Assembly (NCBI RefSeq): GCF_030643805.1
Contig: NZ_CP094656.1
Coordinates: 2,108,001-2,172,000 of the forward strand
DNA length: 64,000 nucleotides
Direction: 5' to 3'
DNA from: Alkalihalobacillus sp. AL-G
GTDB taxonomy: Bacteria; Bacillota; Bacilli; Bacillales; Fictibacillaceae
Part shown: positions 25,349 to 34,994 of the stretch, piece by piece
How positions within the stretch are numbered: the first letter of the stretch is position 1
Layout: each line of letters opens with the position of its first letter
Program-made: the position numbers and the translations under genes
The notes under the pieces: generated by a model
The model's input: only the letters and a program-made list of their open reading frames with translations
Told to the model about the DNA's origin: nothing
The model's database searches: none

Positions 25349-26455
25349 ATGAAACGAGTATTGATGTTACCACTGTTGACGATTTCTTCAGGTCACCATC
25401 ACGTTGCAGATGCGATAAAGATCGAATTAGAACAAACTGGAAACTTTAAATGTAAAAAAGAAGAACTGCTATCCAGTACATTCGGGTTTGGAGAACGACT
25501 TGTATCGAATGTTTATTTAAAGTGGATTCAATACAATCCAACATTGTATAGTTCTGTTTATAAAAAACTGGCTAAATCGAACGTCCAATCAGATTCCCGT
25601 TATACCATTTTTGAAAAAATGTTTTTACGTTCCCTAAGGAGGATCATACGCGAACACAAACCTGTTTTTGTTGTTTGCACACATGCCTTACCCTCGTACT
25701 TGTTAGAAACCTTGAAGAAGTCGGGAGAGCTGACCGTTCCAATCATAAACGTTTATACCGATTTTTTTATTAACGATATATGGGGGAAACAATACATTGA
25801 TTATCATGTCGTTCCGGATCAAGCATTTAAACAGACATTAATTCACAATGGTGTACCACCAGATCAAATTCATGTTTTAGGAATTCCTGTTCATCATTCT
25901 ATAAAATCGATTCCAAAACGGGACCATATTGAAAAGGAAACATATAAAGTACTTGTATCGGGGGGCAATCTAGGTACAGGTAACTTATTAAAATTCATAC
26001 AGCAATTGCAGTCGAACGGTCGAATTCGCTACCAAATTCTTTGCGGGAAAAATAAGAGACTATATGAACGAATTAGCCAATTACAAAAGGACTGGATCCA
26101 CCCGCTGCCCTACATTGATTGCCGAGAAAAGATGAACCAGCTATATGATGAAAACGATGCGATTATTACAAAACCTGGGGGTGTTACCGTTGCAGAATGC
26201 CTCAAGAAGCGTCTACCGATTTTCATATATGATCATTTACCTGGTCAAGAGGAGTACAACTTAGAACATTTAAGTACACAACAGTTAGTCTACCCGTTGT
26301 TTCGGTGGAGAGAAGCCGAAAGGGACATACTACAGATCTTGGACGACCCGAATGTATTTACCGATGGCCAGTCGAAAATATCCGATTATCACCATCGTAT
26401 TGAACAGAGAACAGCTACACAGGTTTTAACGAAAGTTTTGGAAAACGGAGTATAA
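25349..26455 (+). CDS. ykoN: Processive-type lipid glycosyltransferase (YkoN/MGDG synthase family)
   Basis: 368 residues with a two-domain GT-B fold. The N-terminal half shows the MGDG-synthase motif region SSGHHHVADAI (acceptor side) and a short hydrophobic segment; the C-terminal half shows LVSGGNLGTGN and the nucleotide-sugar site ITKPGGVTVAECL with the typical E-x7 region. Family members transfer glucose or galactose to diacylglycerol (UgtP) or UDP-GlcNAc (MurG). Divergent from ykoP/ykoQ. The start codon has only a weak ribosome site (CGGGCTGAT). Confidence 0.87.
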   Translation: MKRVLMLPLLTISSGHHHVADAIKIELEQTGNFKCKKEELLSSTFGFGERLVSNVYLKWIQYNPTLYSSVYKKLAKSNVQSDSRYTIFEKMFLRSLRRIIREHKPVFVVCTHALPSYLLETLKKSGELTVPIINVYTDFFINDIWGKQYIDYHVVPDQAFKQTLIHNGVPPDQIHVLGIPVHHSIKSIPKRDHIEKETYKVLVSGGNLGTGNLLKFIQQLQSNGRIRYQILCGKNKRLYERISQLQKDWIHPLPYIDCREKMNQLYDENDAIITKPGGVTVAECLKKRLPIFIYDHLPGQEEYNLEHLSTQQLVYPLFRWREAERDILQILDDPNVFTDGQSKISDYHHRIEQRTATQVLTKVLENGV

Positions 26456-26522
26456 TTCCTTATTCATCATCCCAACCTAAAAGAGTGTATTTAAAATGTG
26501 AACGAATCAGAAGGTGATCAAT

Positions 26523-26966
26523 ATGCAGATAAGCCAGCGAAAGTACCTAATTATAATCACGTTATTTACGATGATTTTCATGAGTGCTTGCAACAATAAT
26601 GATGATCAAGCACAAGAGGGAGCAGAGACGAAGGAGATTACGTATACGAAAGAGCCTTACATCATAAAAAGCGGTGAAAAGGTTAAAGGTGTGGAAGATC
26701 TACGAATGGTCCAAGCAAAAGACAAATTACTTGTAGCAATAAAGGTGACCAACTTTGATCGGTTTCAATTGCAAGAAATAAATAAGAAGGTTAAGAAAAA
26801 ACTTAAAAAACAACATCCTAATAAAAAGGTTACTGTTACACCTGACAAAAAAATCTATATGGAAATTGAAAAATTAGAGAAGGAAATCAAAACGGAACAT
26901 TTAGATGAGGAAGCCGTTCATAAAAAAGTGAAAAAATTAATAAAGCTTTCCAAAGAAAAGGGCTGA
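26523..26966 (+). CDS. YhcN/YlaJ-type sporulation lipoprotein
   Basis: 147 residues: lipoprotein signal with lipobox MSAC (Cys at about residue 24), a short acidic linker, and a Lys-rich C-terminal domain of the YhcN/YlaJ type (VKGVEDLRMVQAKDKLLVAI, KKVTVTPDKKIYMEIEKLEK). Relatives are spore-envelope lipoproteins linked to germination or cortex. The start is the ATG after AGAAGGTGATCAAT; the GTG three codons earlier is part of that site. A terminator follows. Confidence 0.8.
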   Translation: MQISQRKYLIIITLFTMIFMSACNNNDDQAQEGAETKEITYTKEPYIIKSGEKVKGVEDLRMVQAKDKLLVAIKVTNFDRFQLQEINKKVKKKLKKQHPNKKVTVTPDKKIYMEIEKLEKEIKTEHLDEEAVHKKVKKLIKLSKEKG

Positions 26967-26986
26967 TTGCCCATTTAAATGAAATG

Positions 26987-27022
26987 GCCTGAATAGCGAT
27001 GACTACTCAGGCTGTCTTTTTT
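26987..27022 (+). terminator. Terminator after the lipoprotein gene
   Basis: GCCTGA..TAG pairs with CTA..TCAGGC (26987-27012) around one mismatch, then CTGTCTTTTTT. Confidence 0.7.
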
Positions 27023-27102
27023 ACAGAGCATTGCCTTTTAGGTGCTGCAACTTTGCTTTCGCCTAAATGCTCGGCAACTGCCTTGTTTTCATTCCACCAT
27101 CA

Positions 27103-27363
27103 TTAGTGGAGTACCGAAGTGTTCCAAGAAGCAAGGTCATAATATCCTCTGTCGATTTGTTCTTTTTCACTGTACAACAGATTTCGAAGGTCTTCAGGTA
27201 ATGCCGGTGTGAGAGGGTGGGTCAAATCGATCGAATCATTTGCTGAATAAACGAGAACCGAAAAGAGACGTTTTTCGCACATGTCCATGCCGGTAACCGT
27301 TATAAAATTGAGCTCGCGTGTCCGATACGTATAAAAAATACGAAATGATTCCAAATTATTCAT
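27103..27363 (-). CDS. Small protein of unknown function
   Basis: 86 residues, no signal or membrane segment; pattern suggests a small alpha/beta domain (FRIFYTYRTRELNFITV, RLFSVLVYSAND). The ribosome site is poor: AAAAAAGG directly abuts the ATG. It is kept because codon use looks coding and the interval before gltC would otherwise be empty. I do not recognise it. Confidence 0.5.
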   Translation of the reverse strand: MNNLESFRIFYTYRTRELNFITVTGMDMCEKRLFSVLVYSANDSIDLTHPLTPALPEDLRNLLYSEKEQIDRGYYDLASWNTSVLH

Positions 27364-27422
27364 CCTTTTTTACATACCAGTATTGACAATTTCGGGAATC
27401 ATTAACCTATAAAATAGGCCCC

Positions 27423-28328
27423 TTATTGTCCGAAACGATCCAACGTATCATAAAACTCCTTTAGAAACCCAAAGAATACTTTTTCAGAAGGGGCCAACTC
27501 GCGATTTTGTGGAATGATGATCCCTACTGTACGTGTTACGTTCGGCTCAATAATTTCAATGGAAACATTTTCACGATCAGGCAAATCATGAAGTGTAATT
27601 TCCGGAAGCATACTCACACCAAGACCAGCTGAAACGAGGCCTTTGATTGTATCCACGTCTTCTCCTTCAAATGCAATCCTCGGAGTGAATCCTACCTGCT
27701 GACATGACTTCATAATCAAATCTCGTAATATGTACCCGTGTCGGAACACGACAAATGGATCATGACGAAGCTGATTAAGCCTAAGCTGAGATTGGTCTGC
27801 GAGTGGATGACTCACTGGAAGCAACGCCAGAACTTTTTCAGTAAAAAAGATATGTCCTTTAAGGTCCTTTTTGTTCGCAGGGACAGGGGATACAAAGGCA
27901 AGATCAATATGCCCTTGAACAACGGCATCCGACAATTCGTTCACCGTTCCTTGACGAAGCTGAAAACCAATTTGGGGGTGTTCCTTTCGAAATGCTGAAA
28001 TAACAGTAGGTAATGTTTTTGCTGCAAGGCTCGTCGGAAACCCTAGCCGTATCGTACCTGTTTCGGGATTCAGATATTCAAAGACCTCTTGCTTGGCTTT
28101 ATCCAATTCCACAATGGCGATTTTGACATGATCTAAAAAAATTCTCCCCACAGGTGTTAAACGTATATTACGACCTTCGCGAAAAAACAAGCTTACCCCT
28201 AGCTCTTGTTCTAGATTCGAAATTTGTCGACTGACTGCGGACTGTGCTACGTGCAATTCCGCAGCTGCATGACTCACATGCTCCATTTCTGCCACTTTTA
28301 TAAAATAATAAATCTGCCTTAACTCCAT
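27423..28328 (-). CDS. gltC: LysR-type activator of glutamate synthase, GltC
   Basis: 301 residues with a LysR winged helix (1-60, HVSHAAAELHVAQSAVSRQI) and a type 2 periplasmic-binding-like effector domain (90-295). Sequence and length match B. subtilis GltC, and it is divergent from gltA as there. GltC activates gltAB in response to 2-oxoglutarate and is held inactive by catabolic glutamate dehydrogenase when glutamate is plentiful. It normally represses its own gene from the shared 150-base promoter region. Confidence 0.93.
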   Translation of the reverse strand: MELRQIYYFIKVAEMEHVSHAAAELHVAQSAVSRQISNLEQELGVSLFFREGRNIRLTPVGRIFLDHVKIAIVELDKAKQEVFEYLNPETGTIRLGFPTSLAAKTLPTVISAFRKEHPQIGFQLRQGTVNELSDAVVQGHIDLAFVSPVPANKKDLKGHIFFTEKVLALLPVSHPLADQSQLRLNQLRHDPFVVFRHGYILRDLIMKSCQQVGFTPRIAFEGEDVDTIKGLVSAGLGVSMLPEITLHDLPDRENVSIEIIEPNVTRTVGIIIPQNRELAPSEKVFFGFLKEFYDTLDRFGQ

Positions 28329-28352
28329 TATATCAACCCTTACGACTAATCG

Positions 28353-28367
28353 TTCTCACTTAGAGAA
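28353..28367. promoter_or_regulatory. Candidate GltC box
   Basis: TTCTC-ACTTA-GAGAA, an interrupted dyad with the T-N11-A form of LysR sites, lies 25 bases upstream of gltC in the gltC-gltA gap. Assignment to GltC is from position and form only. Confidence 0.45.
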
Positions 28368-28475
28368 TGGTTTCATCGAATTTATATATTGAAAGCATAA
28401 CAGAAAGTCACTAGTATGGAAACTAACAACTTTTATCAGAAATTTCCGAATTAGATAAAATGATGGGGTGATACT

Positions 28476-31400
28476 ATGAATCGAACGGGATTTCCATGCA
28501 AACAAGGACTCTATGACCCTGCTAATGAAAAAGATGCTTGTGGTATCGGTTTTGTCGCACAAATTGATGGCATCGAATCACACCAAATTGTTACAGATGC
28601 ACTGAGCATGCTATGTCGTCTCGAGCATCGAGGTGGTCAAGGTATTGACCCGGATTCAGGTGATGGGGCAGGCATCATGCTGAAAATACCCGATCGTTTT
28701 TTTCGGAAAATATGGTCTGAAAAATTACCAAAGAGCGGAGATTATGCAGTCGGAATGGTGTTCCTTCCACAGGATGCACATGAACGAACTCGTGCAGAAA
28801 AAATAATCGAACAAGTCATTATCCAAGAACACCATGAATTGATCGGATGGAGAGCGGTACCAGTTCAAAAGGAAGCTGTATCATCAACAGCATTGCGAAC
28901 GATGCCGTTCATCCGTCAATTTTTTGTTAGAAAGCCAAAGTGGATCGAATCTGACATTGCGTTTACTCGTTCACTTTATTTAATCCGAAAACGAATTGAA
29001 AAACAGATTGAACAACTAGATTGGCAGGAACAACATCCTTTTTACATCGCGAGTCTTTCCAAAGATGTCATTGTGTATAAAGGAATGTTATCGTCTTATC
29101 AATTAGATCGTTTCTATGAAGACCTGCCACAGCCAGACTTTAGGAGTACCTTTGCAATGGTACATTCACGTTACAGCACAAACACATTCCCATCCTGGGA
29201 ACGAGCACATCCGAACCGAATGATTATGCACAACGGAGAAATCAATACGATCACTGGAAACGTAAATTGGATGAAAGCTCGAGAAAAATCAGCCGAATCT
29301 GATGTATTTGGTAATCGACATCATGATCTATTGCCTGTGATTTCTGATTCTGGCAGTGACTCCGGTATGCTCGATCAGGCTTTTGAATATTTGGCTATGA
29401 ATGGAAGGTCGCTCACGCACACTGCAGCAATGATGGTTCCTGAAGCTTGGGATTTAAATGATCAGATGACAGACCCAGAACGAGCATGCCTTGAATTCCT
29501 AAGTTGTAAAATGGAACCATGGGACGGACCGACAGCACTGGCATACACAGATGGAAACCAAATCGGTGCGTTGATTGACCGGAACGGATTGCGTCCTGCA
29601 CGTTTTTATTTAACGGATCAGAACACGATCATTTTTTCTTCAGAAGTGGGGGTGCTCGATGTTGAACCAAAGCGAGTTGTTCAAAAGGGGCGACTAGCAC
29701 CGGGGGAAATGATATTGGTTGATTTAGAAACGAATGAAATTATCCTGAACCCTGAACTGAAAAGGTCAATTGCAACAGCTTACCCGTATCGAAAATGGCT
29801 GGAACAAACATTGATCACCTTAAAGAATTCAGAACAGGACCACCAACAAGAATCCGTGACAGAGGAAGAACTCTTAACTTATCAGCTTGCTAATGGCTAT
29901 ACAACAGAAGAAGTCATGAAAAATATCCTGCCGATGGTAAAAGAAAACAAAGATCCGATTGGTTCAATGGGGAATGATACTCCACTCGCTGTGTTATCAA
30001 GACAACCGCAGCTATTATTCAACTATTTCAAACAGCTGTTTGCCCAAGTGACCAATCCACCGATTGATGCGATCCGGGAACAGGGCTTCACCTCAACGAA
30101 GACGTACTTAGGTCCAGAAGGGAATGTACTTCAGGATAACCTTGAGGATTCCCAAAGAATCCAGCTATCCACTCCAATCCTGAAAAAACATGAGTTTGAC
30201 CAATTGTTTAGTGGTGGCGGACCAGGGTTTAAGTCCGCCCGTTTTTCTAGTTTATATGAAGTTGATCAGGATCCAGCCACTCTGCAAAAATCCGTATTCC
30301 GATTATTTGAAAAGATTGAACAAAGGGTACGTAACGGTGTCAGCTTAGTAATACTATCTGATCGGGATTTGGATATAAGGCATGCACAAATACCATCACT
30401 CCTTGTCGTAAGTGGCCTGCATCATCATCTCGTCAAAGTCGGCCTTCGCACAAAGGCAAGCATCATAATTGAAACGGCCGAAGCGCGTGATGTTCATCAA
30501 TTTTCTGCATTAATCGGCTATGGGGTTGATGCGATTTACCCTTATGTTGCTTATCGAACGATTGAAAAGCTTATCGACGACGAGCATTTAGAAACCATCA
30601 ATTACAACGAATCCATCAGTCAATTCATTGAAGCAGCTACTACCGGTATTGTAAAAGTGATGTCTAAGATGGGTATTTCTACTATTCAAAGCTATCGTGG
30701 TGCTCAAACCTTCGAAGCAATTGGAATCAGTCACCAGGTGATTGATTCGTTCTTCCCTGGTACAGCTTCAAAACTCGGAGGCGTTGATTTAACAACGATT
30801 GCTGAGGAAACGGAGAAACGTCATCAGCATGCCTTTAGTGGAAGCAGTTCTTTAGAATCCGGAGGAGCAATGCAGTGGCGACATGACGGAGAGCATCATG
30901 CTTTCAATCCTAAAACGATTCATACGCTGCAGCACGCTTGCAGAACGAATGACTATGGGCTTTATAAACAATTTTCTGAGCTCGCTTCAAATGAGACGGT
31001 TACATTTTTACGAGATCTACTTGAAATCGATCGGAATGATACTGCGATATCGATTGAAGAGGTAGAGTCTGTTGAGTCCATCTGGAAAAGATTTAAAACA
31101 GGGGCGATGTCTTACGGATCATTGAGCCAGGAAGCCCATGAGATCCTAGCCATCGCCATGAATCAGATTGGTGGAAAAAGCAACAGTGGTGAGGGTGGAG
31201 AACACCCGACTCGTTTTACCCCTGATGAAAATGGGGACAATCGCCGCAGTGCAATCAAGCAAGTTGCCTCAGGTCGTTTTGGGGTAACGAGTCATTACCT
31301 AGTAAATGCGGATGAGTTACAAATAAAAATGGCACAAGGTGCAAAACCAGGAGAAGGCGGGCATCTTCCTGGTAAAAAAGTTCACCCTTGGATTGCAGAG

Positions 31401-32996
31401 GTTAGAAAGTCTACGCCTGGGGTTGGTCTAATTTCACCACCGCCACATCACGATATCTATTCCATCGAGGATCTTTCGCAATTGATCTATGATTTGAAAG
31501 CTGCTAATCCAAAGGCTCGAATCAGTGTAAAGCTCGTAGCAAAGTCTGGAGTTGGAACGATCGCTGCTGGAGTTGCGAAGGGGAACGCGGACGTCATTTT
31601 AATCAGTGGTTACGAAGGCGGTACCGGAGCATCCCCTAAAACGAGTATACGTCATGCCGGACTTCCATGGGAAATCGGTTTAGCTGAAGCGCATCAGACG
31701 CTTATTCTAAATGGATTGCGTGACTCTGTCGTGTTGGAAACCGATGGGAAATTGATGACAGGTAAAGACGTTGTAAAGGCAGCCTTATTAGGGGCTGAAG
31801 AGTTTGGTTTTTCGACAGCTCCACTAGTTGTTCTTGGTTGTATTATGATGCGTGCATGTCACCTCGATACGTGTCCAGTCGGGATTGCTACTCAAAACCC
31901 TGAGCTTAGAAAAAAATTCATGGGAAAACCCGAGCATGTCGTCAACTATATGCGATTTATCGCCGAAGAAATTCGTGAACTGATGGCTCAATTGGGCTTC
32001 CGAACAATGGAGGAAATGATCGGAAGAACTGAAAAGTTAACGGTGAGTCCAAAAATGGATGAGCATCCAAAGGCGCGTATGTTGGATCTAACCCCTTTAC
32101 TCTACACACCAGAGCCATTCATAGCCTATAAAGATAATCAGAATAACGACGATCGATGTAACCATCTTGATGAACAAGTGTTAATTCCTAACTTAAGACG
32201 AGCGCTTTCGCATCGAGAACGTGTCACATTTGATGCGTTAATAAAAAATACCGATCGCGCTGTAGGAACGAGATTAGGGTATGAAGTGACAAGCCGTTTC
32301 GGCTCAGACGGATTACCTGATGATACAATTCATCTCACCTTTAAAGGTTCCGCAGGTCAAAGTTTTGGTGCTTTTGTGCCGAAAGGAATTACTTTGAATT
32401 TAAGAGGTGATGGCAACGATTATGTCGGTAAAGGATTATCAGGTGGAAGGATTATCGTATCACCGCGTATTAAACCGACTGTTCGTCAAATGCAGGAGAT
32501 CCTTATCGGTAATGTAGCCTTGTTCGGCGCAACATCAGGCCAGGCATTTATAAATGGGGCAGCTGGAGAGCGTTTTGCAGTCCGTAACAGTGGAGCTGAC
32601 GCTGTTGTCGAAGGTGTAGGGGACAATGGTTGTGAATACATGACAGGCGGACGTGTCATCATTCTCGGTTCTGTTGGAAAGAATTTTGCAGCTGGAATGT
32701 CCGGAGGTATTTCCTATATTTGGTCGAAGAGTTCCGATTCTGTGATCGCAAATTGTAATAAAGAATTGGTCCAGTTTGAAGAGTTAGCCAATTACAAGGA
32801 AATTAAAGAAGTGAAAAAGATGATACAGCTGCATTACATGAATACAGGCAGTATCCGTGCAAGGTATATCTTGCAAAACTGGCGTGAATCAGTTGCTCAT
32901 TTCATTAAAGTCATTCCAATTGAATACAAACGAATGCAGAAACAAAACGATGAGCAAAATGACCCGGAAGAACAAGACTTACTCACATTATCCTAA
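28476..32996 (+). CDS. gltA: Glutamate synthase large subunit
   Basis: 1506 residues, full length. The enzyme turns glutamine plus 2-oxoglutarate into two glutamates. A 21-residue propeptide precedes the catalytic Cys22 (DACGIGF), the N-terminal nucleophile of the glutaminase domain (22-430). Next come the central domain, the FMN synthase domain (about 800-1180, with KPGEGGHLPGKKV and the iron-sulfur cluster motif RACHLDTCPVGIA), and the C-terminal beta-helix domain (1230-1480, with repeated GG..I.V). It forms an operon with gltB 30 bases downstream. Expression should depend on GltC. Confidence 0.97.
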   Translation: MNRTGFPCKQGLYDPANEKDACGIGFVAQIDGIESHQIVTDALSMLCRLEHRGGQGIDPDSGDGAGIMLKIPDRFFRKIWSEKLPKSGDYAVGMVFLPQDAHERTRAEKIIEQVIIQEHHELIGWRAVPVQKEAVSSTALRTMPFIRQFFVRKPKWIESDIAFTRSLYLIRKRIEKQIEQLDWQEQHPFYIASLSKDVIVYKGMLSSYQLDRFYEDLPQPDFRSTFAMVHSRYSTNTFPSWERAHPNRMIMHNGEINTITGNVNWMKAREKSAESDVFGNRHHDLLPVISDSGSDSGMLDQAFEYLAMNGRSLTHTAAMMVPEAWDLNDQMTDPERACLEFLSCKMEPWDGPTALAYTDGNQIGALIDRNGLRPARFYLTDQNTIIFSSEVGVLDVEPKRVVQKGRLAPGEMILVDLETNEIILNPELKRSIATAYPYRKWLEQTLITLKNSEQDHQQESVTEEELLTYQLANGYTTEEVMKNILPMVKENKDPIGSMGNDTPLAVLSRQPQLLFNYFKQLFAQVTNPPIDAIREQGFTSTKTYLGPEGNVLQDNLEDSQRIQLSTPILKKHEFDQLFSGGGPGFKSARFSSLYEVDQDPATLQKSVFRLFEKIEQRVRNGVSLVILSDRDLDIRHAQIPSLLVVSGLHHHLVKVGLRTKASIIIETAEARDVHQFSALIGYGVDAIYPYVAYRTIEKLIDDEHLETINYNESISQFIEAATTGIVKVMSKMGISTIQSYRGAQTFEAIGISHQVIDSFFPGTASKLGGVDLTTIAEETEKRHQHAFSGSSSLESGGAMQWRHDGEHHAFNPKTIHTLQHACRTNDYGLYKQFSELASNETVTFLRDLLEIDRNDTAISIEEVESVESIWKRFKTGAMSYGSLSQEAHEILAIAMNQIGGKSNSGEGGEHPTRFTPDENGDNRRSAIKQVASGRFGVTSHYLVNADELQIKMAQGAKPGEGGHLPGKKVHPWIAEVRKSTPGVGLISPPPHHDIYSIEDLSQLIYDLKAANPKARISVKLVAKSGVGTIAAGVAKGNADVILISGYEGGTGASPKTSIRHAGLPWEIGLAEAHQTLILNGLRDSVVLETDGKLMTGKDVVKAALLGAEEFGFSTAPLVVLGCIMMRACHLDTCPVGIATQNPELRKKFMGKPEHVVNYMRFIAEEIRELMAQLGFRTMEEMIGRTEKLTVSPKMDEHPKARMLDLTPLLYTPEPFIAYKDNQNNDDRCNHLDEQVLIPNLRRALSHRERVTFDALIKNTDRAVGTRLGYEVTSRFGSDGLPDDTIHLTFKGSAGQSFGAFVPKGITLNLRGDGNDYVGKGLSGGRIIVSPRIKPTVRQMQEILIGNVALFGATSGQAFINGAAGERFAVRNSGADAVVEGVGDNGCEYMTGGRVIILGSVGKNFAAGMSGGISYIWSKSSDSVIANCNKELVQFEELANYKEIKEVKKMIQLHYMNTGSIRARYILQNWRESVAHFIKVIPIEYKRMQKQNDEQNDPEEQDLLTLS

Positions 32997-33025
32997 TGGA
33001 CGCTCACAAGAGGGGGGAGAACAAA

Positions 33026-34516
33026 ATGGGGGAACTTACAGGGTTTATGAAGTACCCGCGAAAAGACATCGGAAAACGAAATCCTTCAACACGGATCAAC
33101 GATTGGAATGAATACACAAAACGACCGACAGACCGGGAACTTAAGCGGCAAAGTTCAAGATGCATGGACTGCGGCACACCGTTTTGCCACACAGGTGCAG
33201 AATGGGGGCGATCCACTGTCGGTTGCCCGATCAATAACTTGATACCCGAATGGAACGAGCTTGTAAGTGACGGGAAATGGAAACAAGCACTCGATCGTTT
33301 AGAGGAAACGAATAATTTCCCGGAATTTACAGGAAGGGTATGCCCTGCACCTTGCGAAGGCTCCTGCACGCTCGGACTTCATAGCGAAGCGGTGACCATT
33401 AAATCGATTGAAAATGAAATCATCGAACGTGGATTTGAGAACAATTGGATCAACCCATCCCTTCCACAAAAAAGGAGCGGGAAAAGAGTAGCAATCGTCG
33501 GGTCTGGCCCCGCTGGATTGACCGCTGCAGATGAGCTAAACAAGAAGGGACATTCCGTTACCATTTTTGAGAGGGATGATCGACCAGGTGGTTTGTTAAT
33601 GTACGGAATCCCGAACATGAAGCTTGAAAAAGAAGTGATTGAACGTAGAATCCAGCTGTTGAAGGAAGAAGGGATCCAATTCGTACTCAACACGGAGATC
33701 GGAAAAGATATTACCCGCGGACAATTACAAACAGAATACGATGCGGTCATACTCTGTGTCGGTGCACAAAAGCCGAGAGACTTACCGATTTCGAATCGTG
33801 ATGGAAAGGGCATCCATTTTGCAATGGACTTCCTTGTCCATTCAACGAAACAAATGCTCGATGATCATCCATTGGACTATACGTTCGACGCAAAAGGAAA
33901 AGACGTTATAGTAATTGGAGGGGGAGATACTGGGGCTGACTGCGTGGCTACTGCCTTGAGGCAAACATGCAATAGCGTTGTCCAATTCGGAAAACACCCA
34001 TCATTGCCTGAAAGCCGTGAACAGAGCAACCCTTGGCCGTTGCCGCCCTTAACGTTTTCATTGGAATATGCTTACGAGGAAGCGGTTCAAACCCAAGGTG
34101 CTGACCCACGTAAATATGAAATTTTAACAAAAGAATTTGAAACTGATTCTAACGGACAGGTTATTGCCCTGAATACCGTTGAAATCAAAAAAAGAATAAA
34201 TCAAGAGGGTGAACTTGTCACTACTGAAATACCTGGGACAGAAAAGAGGTGGCCGGCCCAACTCGTCCTCATCGCAATCGGTTTTACAGGTCCAGAAAGG
34301 CTGACGGTTGATCATTTCCACATAAAAGAAACGAGCAGCGGAACGATATGGACAGAGGATAATACGTATATGACGAGCAATGAAGGTGTATTCGCAGCTG
34401 GGGATGCACGTAAAGGGCAAAGTTTGGTCGTTTGGGCCATTCGCGAAGGCCGGGAAGTTGCAAAGGTCTGTCATGATTATTTGGCTTTCTCGACACAAAC
34501 TGCTTCATTTGGATAA
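33026..34516 (+). CDS. gltB: Glutamate synthase small subunit
   Basis: 496 residues. It oxidises NADPH and passes electrons to GltA through FAD and two 4Fe-4S clusters. N-terminal Cys motifs: CMDCGTPFC, CPINNL, and CPAPCEGSC; FAD site AIVGSGPAGLTAADELNKKG near residue 155; NADPH site VIGGGDTGADCVATAL. The ATG at 33026 is preceded by AGGGGGGAGA; the frame is open ten codons further to an ATG that starts two bases after the gltA stop, but that one has no ribosome site. Confidence 0.97.
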   Translation: MGELTGFMKYPRKDIGKRNPSTRINDWNEYTKRPTDRELKRQSSRCMDCGTPFCHTGAEWGRSTVGCPINNLIPEWNELVSDGKWKQALDRLEETNNFPEFTGRVCPAPCEGSCTLGLHSEAVTIKSIENEIIERGFENNWINPSLPQKRSGKRVAIVGSGPAGLTAADELNKKGHSVTIFERDDRPGGLLMYGIPNMKLEKEVIERRIQLLKEEGIQFVLNTEIGKDITRGQLQTEYDAVILCVGAQKPRDLPISNRDGKGIHFAMDFLVHSTKQMLDDHPLDYTFDAKGKDVIVIGGGDTGADCVATALRQTCNSVVQFGKHPSLPESREQSNPWPLPPLTFSLEYAYEEAVQTQGADPRKYEILTKEFETDSNGQVIALNTVEIKKRINQEGELVTTEIPGTEKRWPAQLVLIAIGFTGPERLTVDHFHIKETSSGTIWTEDNTYMTSNEGVFAAGDARKGQSLVVWAIREGREVAKVCHDYLAFSTQTASFG

Positions 34517-34570
34517 TCAGGTGACCTGTGGGTAATTTATAAGTATCCAATATGAAGGAGGGAGCCATTA

Positions 34571-34711
34571 ATGGGAAGAGGCAAAAATTTTCAACATAAG
34601 AGGCAAGGTACGATTAATCGGCCACCTAAAGGTGCAAAAATCGCTCGAGAAGAATTTTCACGGGAAGAGCCGATTGATTTAGAAAAATTAGAAGATGAGA
34701 AGAAGAAATGA
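34571..34711 (+). CDS. 46-residue basic-acidic small protein
   Basis: Strong ribosome site (GAAGGAGGGAG, seven bases before ATG). The product is basic in its first half (MGRGKNFQHKRQGTINRPPK) and acidic/Lys-rich in its second half, with no hydrophobic core; likely disordered. The size and composition recall the many small acid-soluble or sporulation-linked proteins of Bacillaceae, but I cannot assign a family. It follows gltB by 54 bases and precedes a good terminator, so it may be cotranscribed with gltAB. Confidence 0.65.
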   Translation: MGRGKNFQHKRQGTINRPPKGAKIAREEFSREEPIDLEKLEDEKKK

Positions 34712-34771
34712 CATTATAAAAGGTATGCACTTAACGTAGGTAATCATTGAATAACCTATACGGGTACTAAG

Positions 34772-34813
34772 AAAAAGGAAGGATTTCCAATGACGGAAAT
34801 GCTTCTTTTTTAT
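34772..34813 (+). terminator. Terminator after the 46-residue gene
   Basis: AAAAAG-AAG-ATTTCC (34772-34788) pairs with GGAAAT-CTT-TTTTT (34795-34811) around two small mismatches; ends in T-run. Confidence 0.85.
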
Positions 34814-34994
34814 TGAAATCTGATCTCCTCGATGACTTCAAAAAGATACCGCCAATCAGTAGAAAGGGAATACGGATATATTTCAGGTGTCTTTTTCGTG
34901 TTATGTAGGACAACACCCTATACCAATCTCCTTGACCTTGAATTTACTAGAAATAAGAGAGCTTGATAGATGATAGGTAAAGGAGAATAATGAT